A DNA stretch of 64,000 bases. Source: Streptomyces flavotricini (GTDB taxonomy: Bacteria > Actinomycetota > Actinomycetes > Streptomycetales > Streptomycetaceae). Of this stretch, positions 16,771 through 25,722 are shown piece after piece. The DNA lies in NCBI RefSeq assembly GCF_020639365.1, contig NZ_JAINUL010000001.1, positions 8,578,885-8,642,884 of the forward strand, in the 5' to 3' direction. The position numbers and the translations under genes are program-made. Every line of letters begins with the position of its first letter. Within the stretch, counting starts at the first letter, position 1. Below the pieces are notes generated by a model that did not search any database, was not told the origin of the DNA, and saw nothing but the letters and a program-made list of their open reading frames with translations.

Positions 16771-16909
16771 GCTCACCGGTCGACGGAAGTGAGGCGCGGC
16801 TGTGCCAGGGCTGGTGAGCTATCCGGGGACTTGGTTGGTCCCGGTTTGTCGGTCCATGCCGGTCGATCGCTTCTAGGCTGACGATGGACGTGTTGATGAG
16901 GAGGGTGAC

Positions 16910-17344
16910 GTGGGCACGGTCTTACGGATCGATGTGGGTGGCGCGGTCGTCGTGCTGCCCTGGCCGGGTGACGATGCGGGGCGGCGGCAGGTGGTGCGCA
17001 CGGCTGTGGGCGGTCCGGCGGATGCGGCGGTCTACCACCGCAGGACCCAGTTCCATGTGCATGGGAAGGGTCAGGCTGAGCGGCTGGCGATGAATCTGCC
17101 AGCGTGGGTGCTGGCGTCCGTGTGGCGGAGGATGGAGATCACCTACGGCTTCTACGGGCCGGTGGTCGTCACCGGTCCGCAGCTGGGTGCCTTGGACGAA
17201 GCGATGGCTGCAGAAGTGCGGGCGGTGTGCGCGGCGGTGGCGGAAGTGCGGGAGGAGTGGGTGACGCGGCAGCCTGCCGGTGAGTGGCAGGCCCGTGCCG
17301 AACTTCTCGCCGCTGCCCGTCACGGGGTGGCTGCACTCGCCTGA
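16910..17344 (+). CDS. Hypothetical protein
   Basis: 144 residues from a GTG with a strong GAGGAGGG ribosome site. The N-terminal half is beta-rich (TVLRIDVGGAVVVLPWPGDD) and the C-terminal half is helical and alanine-rich (EAMAAEVRAVCAAVAEVREEW). It is soluble, with no recognised family. It sits between the iteron field and a bidirectional hairpin shared with the convergent Tad operon, so it may be a plasmid maintenance gene, but nothing in the sequence proves this. Confidence 0.6.
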   Translation: MGTVLRIDVGGAVVVLPWPGDDAGRRQVVRTAVGGPADAAVYHRRTQFHVHGKGQAERLAMNLPAWVLASVWRRMEITYGFYGPVVVTGPQLGALDEAMAAEVRAVCAAVAEVREEWVTRQPAGEWQARAELLAAARHGVAALA

Positions 17345-17372
17345 ACGCTAGACCGCCGGCCCGCTCTGAAAT

Positions 17373-17408
17373 GGGTGTGGGCCCCTGCAACTGCAGGGGC
17401 CCACACCC
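17373..17408. terminator. Bidirectional perfect 17-bp hairpin
   Basis: GGGTGTGGGCCCCTGCA (17373-17389) pairs perfectly with 17392-17408 over a 2-base loop. It lies between convergent genes ending at 17344 and 17428, so it can stop transcription from both sides. Confidence 0.8.
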
Positions 17409-17427
17409 GTCTATGCCGTGCTGGGTA

Positions 17428-20400
17428 TCAGGTCACCGTGGTCCCGGCTGTCGTGCGGGAGGGCCGCCCGGACAGGACGCGGTCGATGGTGTCCTCGGTG
17501 AGGGTGTCGAGGGTGATGTCGTAGGTGCGGGCCATCTGCTGCAGGCGGGCGATGGTCTTGCGGATGGCGGCGGTGTTGCCAGCTGCCGATTCGATGTGGA
17601 GTAGGTCCCGGTAGAGGACTTCCGAGGTCTCTTCGACATCGAGGCCTTGCCGGACGGTGCGGCGGGCGGCGTCGAGGTCGGGGTTGGCCCCGTCGGTGTG
17701 CCAGCGCGCGAGGGTATGAGCGGTGTCGGTGATCCTCGACAGCATGTCTTGGATGACATGATCGGCCCAGGGCAGGGCCCGGCCGTCGAACGGCTTGCCG
17801 CGGATCAGCCCCATCGCCCTCTCCAGATCCGGGATGCCCCCCTTGGGGCCTTCGGCCAGCCCGTGCGAGGCCAGCTGCCGGAAGCGGTCCCAGTCGGAGG
17901 TGACGGCTGGGTGGAAGGTGTACCCGCTGCCGTTCTTGGGCCGCGGAAGCAGCGGGTATCCGTCGTAGGTCAGGCCGATCTGGTTGCGGAGCTCGGACAG
18001 GCGTGAATGCAGGGTGCGGGTGGACCACGGGTGGACGGGGTCCATGGCCTGGCACAGGTACTCGGCGCTACGCCCCGGGCGCAGGTGGATCAAAGCTGCG
18101 ATGGCGTTGTTGCGGGGGCTGTGCGCGGATCCGAGACCGCCCGTGATGCGCAACGGTCCCAGCATCTCGATACAGACGGCCGTGTCATCGTCGTTCTGTT
18201 CGGCTGTGGTCCGGGCTGCGGGGATGAGTTCGCTGGGCTGGCGCGGGCGGGCGTGCTCGTCCGGCGTACCGGCTGAGGGCTGGTCCTTGGTGTCGGCAGC
18301 CTCGGCCGTATTCAAGGGGTTGGTGTCGGTAGCCGCGGCGTCGCCTGCGGTGGTGGCCGCAAGGAGGGCGGGGAAGGGGTTGCCCGGGTCGTGAGCGCCC
18401 TCGCTGGTCACCCGCATGATCAAAGGCGTGCTGGTGGCAGCTGGCTGGTCGTGGGCCTCGGCGAACTCCCATGCCCCGGTCGCGGTCGTGGGTTCCTGCA
18501 CGGATACCTGAAGTGCGTGGACGTACTGCAGGTACTGCTCGTCAGTGATCCGCTGCAAGGTCACCGGCTCGTCCAGTAGCGCGAGGCGGACGTCTTGATC
18601 TCGCGTGGTGTTGAGGATTTCGGCATGGGGGAACGCGCGCCGGGTGGTGTCGGTAGCAGGCAGGACGACGGCAGTGTGCAGAGTGCGGGCAGCGGCGAGG
18701 GCGTCAGCGAGCTGGGTGACGTGTTCCTGCTCGCCGTCGCTGGCGCCGATGAGCAGCCAGGGCAGCACCTGCTCACCGCTCTGGTGGGCTTCGAGGAGGA
18801 GTTCGCCGAGGTCGGCGGCGACGGCAGGCAGGTGGGGCATGGTGCGGATGCGGCCCTGGGGCAGGAGCCCGGCCAGGCGGGCGCCCAGTCCGGTGGTGAG
18901 GATTTCGCTGTAGTCGGTCCAGGCACAGGTGCCGAGCTCCAGGGCGAGGGCGCGGGCGACTTCGAGGACTTCGTCGGCTTCGCCGTCCAGGAGCAGTACG
19001 CGGCATGTCATGAGATCGGCAAGCAGTAGACCTGTCTCGGTCGCGCCGAGGGTGACCAGTCCCGGGTACGGGGCTTGGACGTCGCCCGCCTGGTCGGCGG
19101 GCAGCAGCATCGCTTGGGCGTCCAGGGCCCAGGCTCGTGGGTCGTCGCCGGTGGCAAAGGGGGTGACAGGCTCGGCAGGCTCGTCGAGCAGCAGGGTGAT
19201 GCCGTGGGCATCGATTCGGGCCCCGCGCAGGGCAGGCAGTTCGCGTTCTGCCTCGGCGGCGTGGTGGGCGAGGGTGCGCAGGACACGGTCGAGGAGCCCG
19301 ACTGCGTCCGGCTCGAGGGCCGTGCCCAGGACTTGCTCCACGGTGGTGGGGTCCGGGTCTTGGGCGATGGTCTGTCCGGCGCGGCGCTGGCGCTGTTGGA
19401 GGATCCGGCGGATCCCGAGGGCGCCGGCCAGGGAGGCGGCCAGCAGGGTGCCGATCCCTGCGACCAGCGCCCAGTTGATGTTCGCGGGGCTCTTGGTGCT
19501 TGGGGCGGTGGTGTCACTGGGGGATGGCGTGGCCGGGGTGGGGGTGGTCTGCGGTGGGATACCGACCGAGGGACCTGCAGTTGACGGCGCGGGTTCGGGT
19601 CTCGCGGGTGAGGATGCTGATGCTGCGGGGGAGGAGGCCGGTGCAGGTGTTGCCGTTCCTGCGGGTGCGGCGGGTGCGGCGGGTGCCGGAGCGGGAGGTG
19701 GGGTCTGCGGTGGGGCGGTCGGGGCAGTGGCGGGCTGGGGGAGGGTGAGCCACTGGCCCGGGTGGATCAGATCGGGGTCCGTGAACACGCCGCCGTCGGG
19801 CAGGGTTTGGCCCTTGTTCAGGTCGAAGATCTCCTGGTATCGGTCGGCGTTGCCCAGCGTGGTCGCGGCGATGCCGGACAGGCTGTCGCCTTCCCGGACG
19901 GTGTACGTCTCAGGCGCTGTCCCGGTCTGCTGCGGGTGTTCTCCACCGGTCGCGGCCGGGCGAGCGTCGGCGGGAAGCTGCAGGATCCATCCGGGCTGGA
20001 TGGGCCAGTCCGCGTGGAAGACGCTGCCGTCCGTCATGGCGTGGCCTTCATTGAGGGCGGCGATGTCGCCCCACCGCTCGCCGTCGCCGAGGCGTTCGGC
20101 GGCAATCGACCACAGGCTCTCAGCGGGCCGTGCGTCGCGGACGGTGTGGGTGACGGCTGTGTCGGCGGTCGGTGCTGAGGCTTCTGATCGTGCCGTGCCG
20201 CTGTGTGTCCCCGGGACGGGGGCGGCGCTCGCGCTGATGACCGGGGTGCCGGCGGGGGCTGCGGTGGCGGGGGCGGCGAGGGCTGTGCCGGCCGGCAGGG
20301 CGAGCAGGACGGTGCCGACGAGTGCGGCGGCGGCCCGCTGGCCGAGCAGGCCGCGGATCTGGGGTGCGGTGCGGCCGCGGAGCTGGGCGGGGATTTCCAG

Positions 20401-20676
20401 CAGGACGGCGAGGATGAAGCACGCCCATCCGGCCCATCCGGCGCAGGCCAGGAGCAGGAGGAAGACCTGTCCGGAGTCCTCGGTGGACAGCAGGCTGGTC
20501 AGGGCGGCGAGTCCGGGCGGCCCGACAAGGGCGCTGCCCCACCACAGCAGGGCGGGCAGTCCGGCCAGCAGAGCGGCCAGCACAGTCAGGGAGAGCAGAC
20601 CACGCAGCAGCGCGGCCGCGGTCTGAGCGCCGCCGTGCCGCCGCGGCGGGGTGGGGGCGGGGGTGGGCTTCGGCAT
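17428..20676 (-). CDS. Large membrane LysM-BTAD regulatory protein of the Tad operon
   Basis: 1082 residues. Three hydrophobic segments near the start (about 24-46, 70-94, 115-137), then two LysM-like peptidoglycan-binding units (about 177-235 and 257-312, the latter YTVREGDSLSGIAATTLGNA), a long Pro/Ala/Thr linker, a further membrane pass (about 398-420, WALVAGIGTLLAASLAGALG) and a cytoplasmic region ending in a SARP-like winged helix (VCIEMLGPLRITGG) and a BTAD helical domain (about 960-1070). It could couple cell-wall contact outside to a transcription-factor-like domain inside. It is the last gene of the Tad block, 29 nt after the TadG-like gene, with a GAAGGA ribosome site. Such LysM-BTAD proteins accompany Tad loci on Streptomyces plasmids; their exact role is unproven. 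Confidence 0.82.
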   Translation of the reverse strand: MPKPTPAPTPPRRHGGAQTAAALLRGLLSLTVLAALLAGLPALLWWGSALVGPPGLAALTSLLSTEDSGQVFLLLLACAGWAGWACFILAVLLEIPAQLRGRTAPQIRGLLGQRAAAALVGTVLLALPAGTALAAPATAAPAGTPVISASAAPVPGTHSGTARSEASAPTADTAVTHTVRDARPAESLWSIAAERLGDGERWGDIAALNEGHAMTDGSVFHADWPIQPGWILQLPADARPAATGGEHPQQTGTAPETYTVREGDSLSGIAATTLGNADRYQEIFDLNKGQTLPDGGVFTDPDLIHPGQWLTLPQPATAPTAPPQTPPPAPAPAAPAAPAGTATPAPASSPAASASSPARPEPAPSTAGPSVGIPPQTTPTPATPSPSDTTAPSTKSPANINWALVAGIGTLLAASLAGALGIRRILQQRQRRAGQTIAQDPDPTTVEQVLGTALEPDAVGLLDRVLRTLAHHAAEAERELPALRGARIDAHGITLLLDEPAEPVTPFATGDDPRAWALDAQAMLLPADQAGDVQAPYPGLVTLGATETGLLLADLMTCRVLLLDGEADEVLEVARALALELGTCAWTDYSEILTTGLGARLAGLLPQGRIRTMPHLPAVAADLGELLLEAHQSGEQVLPWLLIGASDGEQEHVTQLADALAAARTLHTAVVLPATDTTRRAFPHAEILNTTRDQDVRLALLDEPVTLQRITDEQYLQYVHALQVSVQEPTTATGAWEFAEAHDQPAATSTPLIMRVTSEGAHDPGNPFPALLAATTAGDAAATDTNPLNTAEAADTKDQPSAGTPDEHARPRQPSELIPAARTTAEQNDDDTAVCIEMLGPLRITGGLGSAHSPRNNAIAALIHLRPGRSAEYLCQAMDPVHPWSTRTLHSRLSELRNQIGLTYDGYPLLPRPKNGSGYTFHPAVTSDWDRFRQLASHGLAEGPKGGIPDLERAMGLIRGKPFDGRALPWADHVIQDMLSRITDTAHTLARWHTDGANPDLDAARRTVRQGLDVEETSEVLYRDLLHIESAAGNTAAIRKTIARLQQMARTYDITLDTLTEDTIDRVLSGRPSRTTAGTTVT

Positions 20677-20705
20677 GACCGGTCCTTCTCGCGTGGAGCG
20701 GTGGG

Positions 20706-21152
20706 CTATTGAGGCTGGGTGGTGCCGTAGAGCAGGCGGGCGGAGCCGTGCCCGGTGACGTCCATCGATCCGATGCCGGCGATGGCCAGGAACTTGGTCG
20801 GGTAGCTGTCGTGAACGGTCACGGTCAGCTGGGCGCCGTCAGCGGAGAAGGCGGCGCTGCCCTGGGTACCGGCGCGGGCGAGGTAGGCCTGCGCGGCCGC
20901 CTGGGCGGCCGCGGGATCGGCACGGACGGCGGTCCCGGTGACGGCGGCCGCGGGGTCGATCGCCTGCCCGGCTGCCCGGGCCGCCTCCATCGCCACGGCA
21001 TCGGCGCGTTCGGTCGCGCGGAGTTTGCCGCCGCCATCGATGGCCAGCCCGATGATCGCCAACAGGGCCACGGTGACGATCGCCGTGTACACGGCGATCC
21101 CGCCCCGGTCTTCCTGTAGGCGGCTGTGCCACCAGGCGCGCAGGTCCTGCAT
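20706..21152 (-). CDS. TadG/TadE-like pseudopilin
   Basis: 148 residues. A basic N-terminus (RAWWHSRLQEDRG) is followed by one membrane helix (IAVYTAIVTVALLAIIGLAIDGG) and the RATERADAVAMEAARAAGQAID helix typical of TadG/TadE-like proteins (pilus-like minor components). The rest is beta-rich and extracytoplasmic. It starts 2 nt after the upstream pseudopilin gene ends, so the two are co-translated. Likely anchors or primes the Flp pilus. Confidence 0.8.
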   Translation of the reverse strand: MQDLRAWWHSRLQEDRGGIAVYTAIVTVALLAIIGLAIDGGGKLRATERADAVAMEAARAAGQAIDPAAAVTGTAVRADPAAAQAAAQAYLARAGTQGSAAFSADGAQLTVTVHDSYPTKFLAIAGIGSMDVTGHGSARLLYGTTQPQ

Positions 21153-21154
21153 GT

Positions 21155-21631
21155 TCAGCTCTCCCGGGAGCGGTAGGCGTCTACAACGGACGTGAAGCGG
21201 CTGGTCATCGTCTTGGATCCCGGAGCTCCGGGCAGCAGCAGGTCGCTCATCGCGACGGTGCAGGAGACGGTCACCGTCACCGTGCCTACCTGCCCGACCG
21301 GTACGGCGAGGCCGGAGGCGTCGACGCTGGTGCTGGTGGAGGCGCAGTGGATGCCTTGGTCGTTAAGGGAGCGGGCGGCCGCAGCCGTCGCTTCGGACTG
21401 TGCGCTGGTATAAGTGCGGGAGATGGATGCGGCGCGGGCCGCGTCCTCTGCGGCCGCATCGACCTTCGAGCCGGCCATGACGATCCGCCCGCCGCCGATG
21501 GCCAGGCACAGCAGGATCAGCAGCAGAGGGGTGACGATCGCGGCCGCGATGGTCTCACTGCCCCGGTCACCCCCCGCGGTAGGCCGCCGCATCCACTTCA
21601 TGAACCCGGTGGTGGTCACGGGGTCGTCCAC
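21155..21631 (-). CDS. TadE-like pseudopilin
   Basis: 158 residues: an N-terminal cytoplasmic stretch with a DRGSE motif before a membrane helix (TIAAAIVTPLLLILLCLAIGG), then the helix KVDAAAEDAARAASISRTY characteristic of TadE proteins and a beta-rich outer part with two cysteines (IHCAST, VSCTVA) that could form a disulphide. The GTG start at 21631 overlaps the end of the preceding pseudopilin by 16 nt. Confidence 0.8.
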   Translation of the reverse strand: MDDPVTTTGFMKWMRRPTAGGDRGSETIAAAIVTPLLLILLCLAIGGGRIVMAGSKVDAAAEDAARAASISRTYTSAQSEATAAAARSLNDQGIHCASTSTSVDASGLAVPVGQVGTVTVTVSCTVAMSDLLLPGAPGSKTMTSRFTSVVDAYRSRES

Positions 21632-22068
21632 CTCTCCCTCGGCGCACCGGCCGACTGCGACACGGACAACCCGCCCACTCCGGGAATGAGGGAGGGGGCG
21701 CTGCCGGTGACCGTGACCCGCACGTCGGTTGCAGAGCTTCCGGAGGTGCTGACGGAGGTGGCCGTGAGGCTGTCGCCCGCAATCCGGCCGAGGGTCTCTA
21801 GGGCGCGGGCTGCTCCCGCGCCGTCGGGAGCCTGGTAGACGCGTGCGGCGGCGACGCCCTCGCGAGCTGCGGTCAGCGCGATGCTACGGGCGTGGACCCA
21901 CATCGCGGCCTGGACCACGGCGACGGTCACCAGGATGACGAACGGGAAGATGATCGCCATCTGGATCGACGCCTCCCCCCGATCCCCGGCAAGCCGTCGC
22001 CGAAGTGCCGCCGGCCACCCCCCGGCCCGCCCGCTGCAGGCCAGTCGTCTCCGCGCCATACGCGCCAC
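21616..22068 (-). CDS. TadE-family pseudopilin
   Basis: 150 residues. After a basic leader the GDRGEASIQMAIIFPFVILVT segment shows the usual TadE pattern: a short charged motif, a Glu near the start of the membrane helix and the helix itself. It is followed by the MWVHARSIALTAAREGVAAARVY helix. The GTG at 22068 has a GAGGGGG ribosome site. It is the first of three consecutive TadE/G-like genes between the pilin and the LysM-BTAD gene. Confidence 0.82.
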   Translation of the reverse strand: MARMARRRLACSGRAGGWPAALRRRLAGDRGEASIQMAIIFPFVILVTVAVVQAAMWVHARSIALTAAREGVAAARVYQAPDGAGAARALETLGRIAGDSLTATSVSTSGSSATDVRVTVTGSAPSLIPGVGGLSVSQSAGAPRERWTTP

Positions 22069-22097
22069 TGCGTCCCCCTCTTCCCCTTTCGCTGTTG

Positions 22098-22295
22098 CTA
22101 GATGCCGGAGAGTTTGGCGTTGTACTTGGTGACGACGATGCCGATGGTTCCGGCGATGGCCAGGGCCCCGGCGACGGCAGCGACCCAGATGATGATGGTC
22201 GTGATGGAGATGTCGCCCCGGTCCTCGGAGGCATGGGCCTGGACTTTCTCCCAGTGCGAGCGCAGGGCGACGTTCAGGCGCACGAGCGTCTTCAT
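22098..22295 (-). CDS. Flp-like pilin subunit
   Basis: 65 residues: a charged N-terminus (KTLVRLNVALRSHWEKVQAHASEDRGD) followed by a single hydrophobic helix (ISITTIIIWVAAVAGALAIAGTIGIVV) and a short tail (TKYNAKLSGI). Size, position directly after tadC and the class III pilin-like shape point to the major Flp-type pilin. A prepilin peptidase (TadV) gene is not visible in the window, so cleavage, if any, would rely on an enzyme elsewhere. GAGGGAG ribosome site. Confidence 0.75.
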   Translation of the reverse strand: MKTLVRLNVALRSHWEKVQAHASEDRGDISITTIIIWVAAVAGALAIAGTIGIVVTKYNAKLSGI

Positions 22296-22322
22296 GGTGT
22301 GACTCCCTCTGTTCGGGTCGGG

Positions 22323-23213
22323 TCAGGTGGTGAGCATGCGGATGATGGCGGGGAAGGCGATCAGGAGCATGACCAGGACGGCGAGCAGCGCGCCGGGGGC
22401 GGTCATCTTCTCGCTGTCACTGTTGGCGTCCGCAGCCTGCTGGGCGAGGAGTTCGGTGCGCAGGTTGCGGGCGCGCGAGCGCAGCGTGGTGTAGACGGAG
22501 GCGCCGTCGTCGGCGGACTGCCGCATGATCGCCGCGAGGTCGTCCATGACCGGCAGGTCCAGTTCGGCGGTCAGACGGGCCAAAGACTCCCAGTGCGCCA
22601 CCTTGTCCACCCTCGACTGCGCCAGCGCCGCCCGGATCCGCTGGAACGCCCACCCCTGCCCCACCGTTGCGGCCTGCTCCATGGCCTGTTCGGCCGAGAC
22701 GTTCCCGGCCCGGCGCAGGGCGACCAGGTCGAGGTAGGCGGCCATGGCGTGCGCGAACTCCGCCCTGGCCCGCTTGGCCTTGTCGCGCAGGGCGAGGTCG
22801 GGGGCGAACCACAGGACGACGGCGGCGAGGATGCCCACGATCGCCGGCAGGTACAGGGGCAGGCCCAGGAGCAGCAGCGGCACCGTGGACAGCGGCGGAA
22901 GCAGCAGCCCGGCCCCGGCCAAAGCAACCTTGGTCAGGACGAACCGTGCAGGCGTACTCCCGGTCAGAGCGAGATCTTTACAGGGGATCCGGAAGCCGGG
23001 GACGTCGGCGAGACGCTCCAGCAGCCACTGCCCCCACCGCTCGTCCCGGTCGGTTCCCGCCTCGCCGGACGGGGTGGTGGGGGTGGGTGCGGGCTGGTTG
23101 AGGCGGCGCAGCGCGGGTCCGAGGGCGGGTGCGGGCCGCAGGACTTCCCGGATGAGCAGGGCGCCGCCGGCTCCGATGGCCGCGCCGGACAGGATCGCTG
23201 CGACGGGCATCAT
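22323..23213 (-). CDS. tadC: TadC-like inner-membrane platform protein (T2SSF)
   Basis: 296 residues from the ATG at 23213 (overlapping the tadB stop by ATGA). Hydrophobic segments at the N-terminus, middle (VPLLLLGLPLYLPAIVGILAAVVLWF) and C-terminus (GALLAVLVMLLIAFPAIIRML) flank the cytoplasmic T2SSF domain with AKRARAEFAHAMAAYLDLVALRRAGN and the conserved MRQSADDG loop. It forms, with TadB, the membrane platform moved by the TadA ATPase. Confidence 0.87.
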   Translation of the reverse strand: MMPVAAILSGAAIGAGGALLIREVLRPAPALGPALRRLNQPAPTPTTPSGEAGTDRDERWGQWLLERLADVPGFRIPCKDLALTGSTPARFVLTKVALAGAGLLLPPLSTVPLLLLGLPLYLPAIVGILAAVVLWFAPDLALRDKAKRARAEFAHAMAAYLDLVALRRAGNVSAEQAMEQAATVGQGWAFQRIRAALAQSRVDKVAHWESLARLTAELDLPVMDDLAAIMRQSADDGASVYTTLRSRARNLRTELLAQQAADANSDSEKMTAPGALLAVLVMLLIAFPAIIRMLTT

Positions 23214-24142
23214 GCCATCACCTCCACGGTGGGTTCCTCGGCGCCGTCCCCGAGGGTGGGGGCGGGGGTGACGGCGCTGCGGGTATCGGCGATCAGGAAG
23301 CGGGGGACGGGCTTGATGTCGGCGATCTGCCGCATCAGTGCGAGGACTCCGACGAACCCGGCCAGCAGGACCGCCAGCACGAGTTGCCCGAGCAGGGTGC
23401 CGTACGGGGCGGTGTAGGAAGGGATGAAGAACCCGCATCCGATCACGCCGAGGGTGATGATCGTCATCCACCGCATCGTGGTGCGCGGCTTGGCCCGGTC
23501 GGCCTCGATCGCCCGGCGGCGCGCCACCTCCTCGTGGACGGACTCCGCGAGGTCTTCCAGGGCCTGGGCTAGACCCGGGCCGCGGTCGGCGGCCGACAGT
23601 ACGAGGGCGGCCACCACCTTGTCCGCCGTCACGTCGCCCAGTTGGTCGCCGAACTCCCACAGCGCGTCCACCGGCCGCCATCCGACATGAAGCCGGTCCA
23701 CCAGGTCGGCCACCTCACCCGTGATGTCCTCGGGGCAGCCCCGGCGGGAGACCTGCAACGCCTCGTCCAGCCCGCGGCCCAGCCGCAGAACGTTGGCCAG
23801 TCGCTGGGTCCAGTCGCCGAGGGCTTCCAGTTTGGCGATCCGCGCCGCGGCTGACTTCGTCGGTGACAGCAGCCACGGCACCCCGATGACCGCGAGGAAC
23901 ACCATCACCCCGGCGATGAACACCCCGCTGATCAGCCACAGCAGCACCCCGGCCAGGGCTCCGCCGATCAGACGGGTACGGCAGGCCATGTGCTCGTCCC
24001 GCGTCGCCAGATGCCGCCCGGCCCGCAGCCGGGCCGTGGCACCGGGCCCCTTCGGCGCGGTTGTCCCGGCGATCCCGGCGACCAGGCCGACCAGCCCGCC
24101 AGCGACGGCCAGGCCAGCCAGCACCCACAGCAGCACGGTCAC
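23210..24142 (-). CDS. tadB: TadB-like inner-membrane platform protein (T2SSF)
   Basis: 310 residues from a GTG at 24142 whose codon overlaps the tadA stop (GTGA). An N-terminal membrane helix (TVLLWVLAGLAVAGGLVGLVAG), a second pair (LIGGALAGVLLWLISGVFIAGVMVFLAVI), then the T2SSF region with NVLRLGRGLDEALQVSRRG and LSAADRGPGLAQALEDLAESV, and a C-terminal membrane hairpin. Partner of TadC. Confidence 0.87.
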   Translation of the reverse strand: MTVLLWVLAGLAVAGGLVGLVAGIAGTTAPKGPGATARLRAGRHLATRDEHMACRTRLIGGALAGVLLWLISGVFIAGVMVFLAVIGVPWLLSPTKSAAARIAKLEALGDWTQRLANVLRLGRGLDEALQVSRRGCPEDITGEVADLVDRLHVGWRPVDALWEFGDQLGDVTADKVVAALVLSAADRGPGLAQALEDLAESVHEEVARRRAIEADRAKPRTTMRWMTIITLGVIGCGFFIPSYTAPYGTLLGQLVLAVLLAGFVGVLALMRQIADIKPVPRFLIADTRSAVTPAPTLGDGAEEPTVEVMA

Positions 24143-25722
24143 AGCGCCGCCCCCTCGGTCACCAGCAGCGGCAGCGGCGCACCCCACGCCCCGGACGGGT
24201 CGTTCAGCAGGCCGGCGTCGAATCCGGCCCGGCGCAGGTCGGGAATGCACCGCGGGTGCATCAGCGGGACGGCGCGGTGCTCGCCCCATTCCGGGCGCGG
24301 GCCGAAGACGGTGTTCGTCTCGGGGCGTCCGCCCTCGCCGATCCCGGTGACCTCCAGGACGTGTGAGACGAACCGGTGGCGGTGGCCGCCGATTTTCGTC
24401 TCGTCCACAGAGGAGACGAACACAATGAAGTGGAGCCCGTTGGCGGCTTGCCGGTAGGCGAGCGACTCCGACATGTTGGCCTGGGCGAGGAGGTAGAGCT
24501 CGGCGATCCGGTCGAAGACGACGGAGGGGTGGATGGCGTGCAGGGTGCACAGGTTGCCGCCCGCACCGTTCGTCATGGCCTGGAGCATCGCGACGATCTC
24601 CGGGCCGCGGACCTCACCGACCACGATCCGCGTGAGCGTCATGCGCAGCGCCCGGTACATCAGGTCCATGAGCGTGATCTCACCGGCCGCGGCGCCGGCG
24701 ACCACTTCGCCGTTGGACTCGCGTGCCTCCATTGGCACCACCTGCCGGTGGTGCCCGTTCTCGTGGGCGAAGAGCTCGTACTCCGTCTCTAGCGTCGCGA
24801 ACCGCTCGTCCGGATCGATCTCTTTGAGCAGGGCCCGCAGCAGCGTCGTCTTGCCCGCCGCCTGACCACCCACGATCATCACGTTCTTCTCCGCGCGCAC
24901 ACACGCCCGCAGGAAGGCCTCCAACGTGGTGTCGAGCATGCCGCGGCCGACCAGCTCGGGCAGGTCTGCGTGGCGCATGCTGTGCCGGCGGATGGTCACG
25001 TACGTGCCCGGCGTGACGTCGATGACCGCCTGCAGACGCGACCCGTCCGCTAGCCGCAGAGCCAGGAACGGATCCGCGGTCGAGAGACTCCGCTCGGCCT
25101 GGCCGGTGGTGCGCCTGGCCAGATCACGCAGCAATTCGCGCAGCTCCTCGTCGGAGTCCGCGACCGGCGCCACCCGCACACGCCGCCCGTCGGTGAAGTC
25201 CAGCCACACATCCGCGAACCCGTTGATGAAGATGTTCTCCACCAGGGTGTTGTCCAGGTGCTGCTGCAGACGCCCAGCCCGGAACTGCAGATCAAACACG
25301 GCCTGGGCGATCGCGGCGTCCTCGGCCGCAGAGGTCGCCACGCCGCGTTTGACGGCTTCGGCATCCGACCACACCGCCACCTGCTCATTGATCAGATGCC
25401 GGCCCTGCTGCTCCTGCGCCGCCGTACTCATGCCCGGCCGGGCCCGCAGCAGCTCGGTCAGCCGCTCCCCGACCTCCTTCTTGATCAGCCGGACCACCGC
25501 GTAGTCGATGACCGGCGAAGCCGCCTGAGCCTGCGCGTGTGCCTGTGTCGGCGGGGAAGTGCCGGGCGTGGCCGTCGCGGGCAGCGGCACCCTCGGATTC
25601 ACCGGCTGGGCGCCAAGATGCCCGCTCGGTACGGGAGCTGCCGGGCTGCGGGAGCCGGCCAGCCGGGCATGAAGCGAGCCGGCGGGCATCTGGGGGTTGT
25701 TGTGCAGGGGGTTAGCGCGCAC
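24139..25722 (-). CDS. tadA: TadA/CpaF-type secretion ATPase
   Basis: 527 residues. After a proline/alanine-rich 70-residue leader come the N-terminal helical domain, the NIFINGFADVWLDFTDGR signature of CpaF proteins, Walker A VGGQAAGKTT (284-293), acidic Asp box, MYRALRMTLTRIVVGEVRGPE (Walker B with catalytic Glu) and the His box GGNLCTLHAIH. This hexameric ATPase powers pilin assembly or secretion through TadB/C. Start overlaps the tadZ-like stop by 11 nt. Confidence 0.92.
   Translation of the reverse strand: MRANPLHNNPQMPAGSLHARLAGSRSPAAPVPSGHLGAQPVNPRVPLPATATPGTSPPTQAHAQAQAASPVIDYAVVRLIKKEVGERLTELLRARPGMSTAAQEQQGRHLINEQVAVWSDAEAVKRGVATSAAEDAAIAQAVFDLQFRAGRLQQHLDNTLVENIFINGFADVWLDFTDGRRVRVAPVADSDEELRELLRDLARRTTGQAERSLSTADPFLALRLADGSRLQAVIDVTPGTYVTIRRHSMRHADLPELVGRGMLDTTLEAFLRACVRAEKNVMIVGGQAAGKTTLLRALLKEIDPDERFATLETEYELFAHENGHHRQVVPMEARESNGEVVAGAAAGEITLMDLMYRALRMTLTRIVVGEVRGPEIVAMLQAMTNGAGGNLCTLHAIHPSVVFDRIAELYLLAQANMSESLAYRQAANGLHFIVFVSSVDETKIGGHRHRFVSHVLEVTGIGEGGRPETNTVFGPRPEWGEHRAVPLMHPRCIPDLRRAGFDAGLLNDPSGAWGAPLPLLVTEGAAL

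Noticed and set aside
18929..20626. 565-codon plus-strand frame
   Set aside because: Antisense to the LysM-BTAD gene and made of Ala/Ser/Arg low-complexity sequence.
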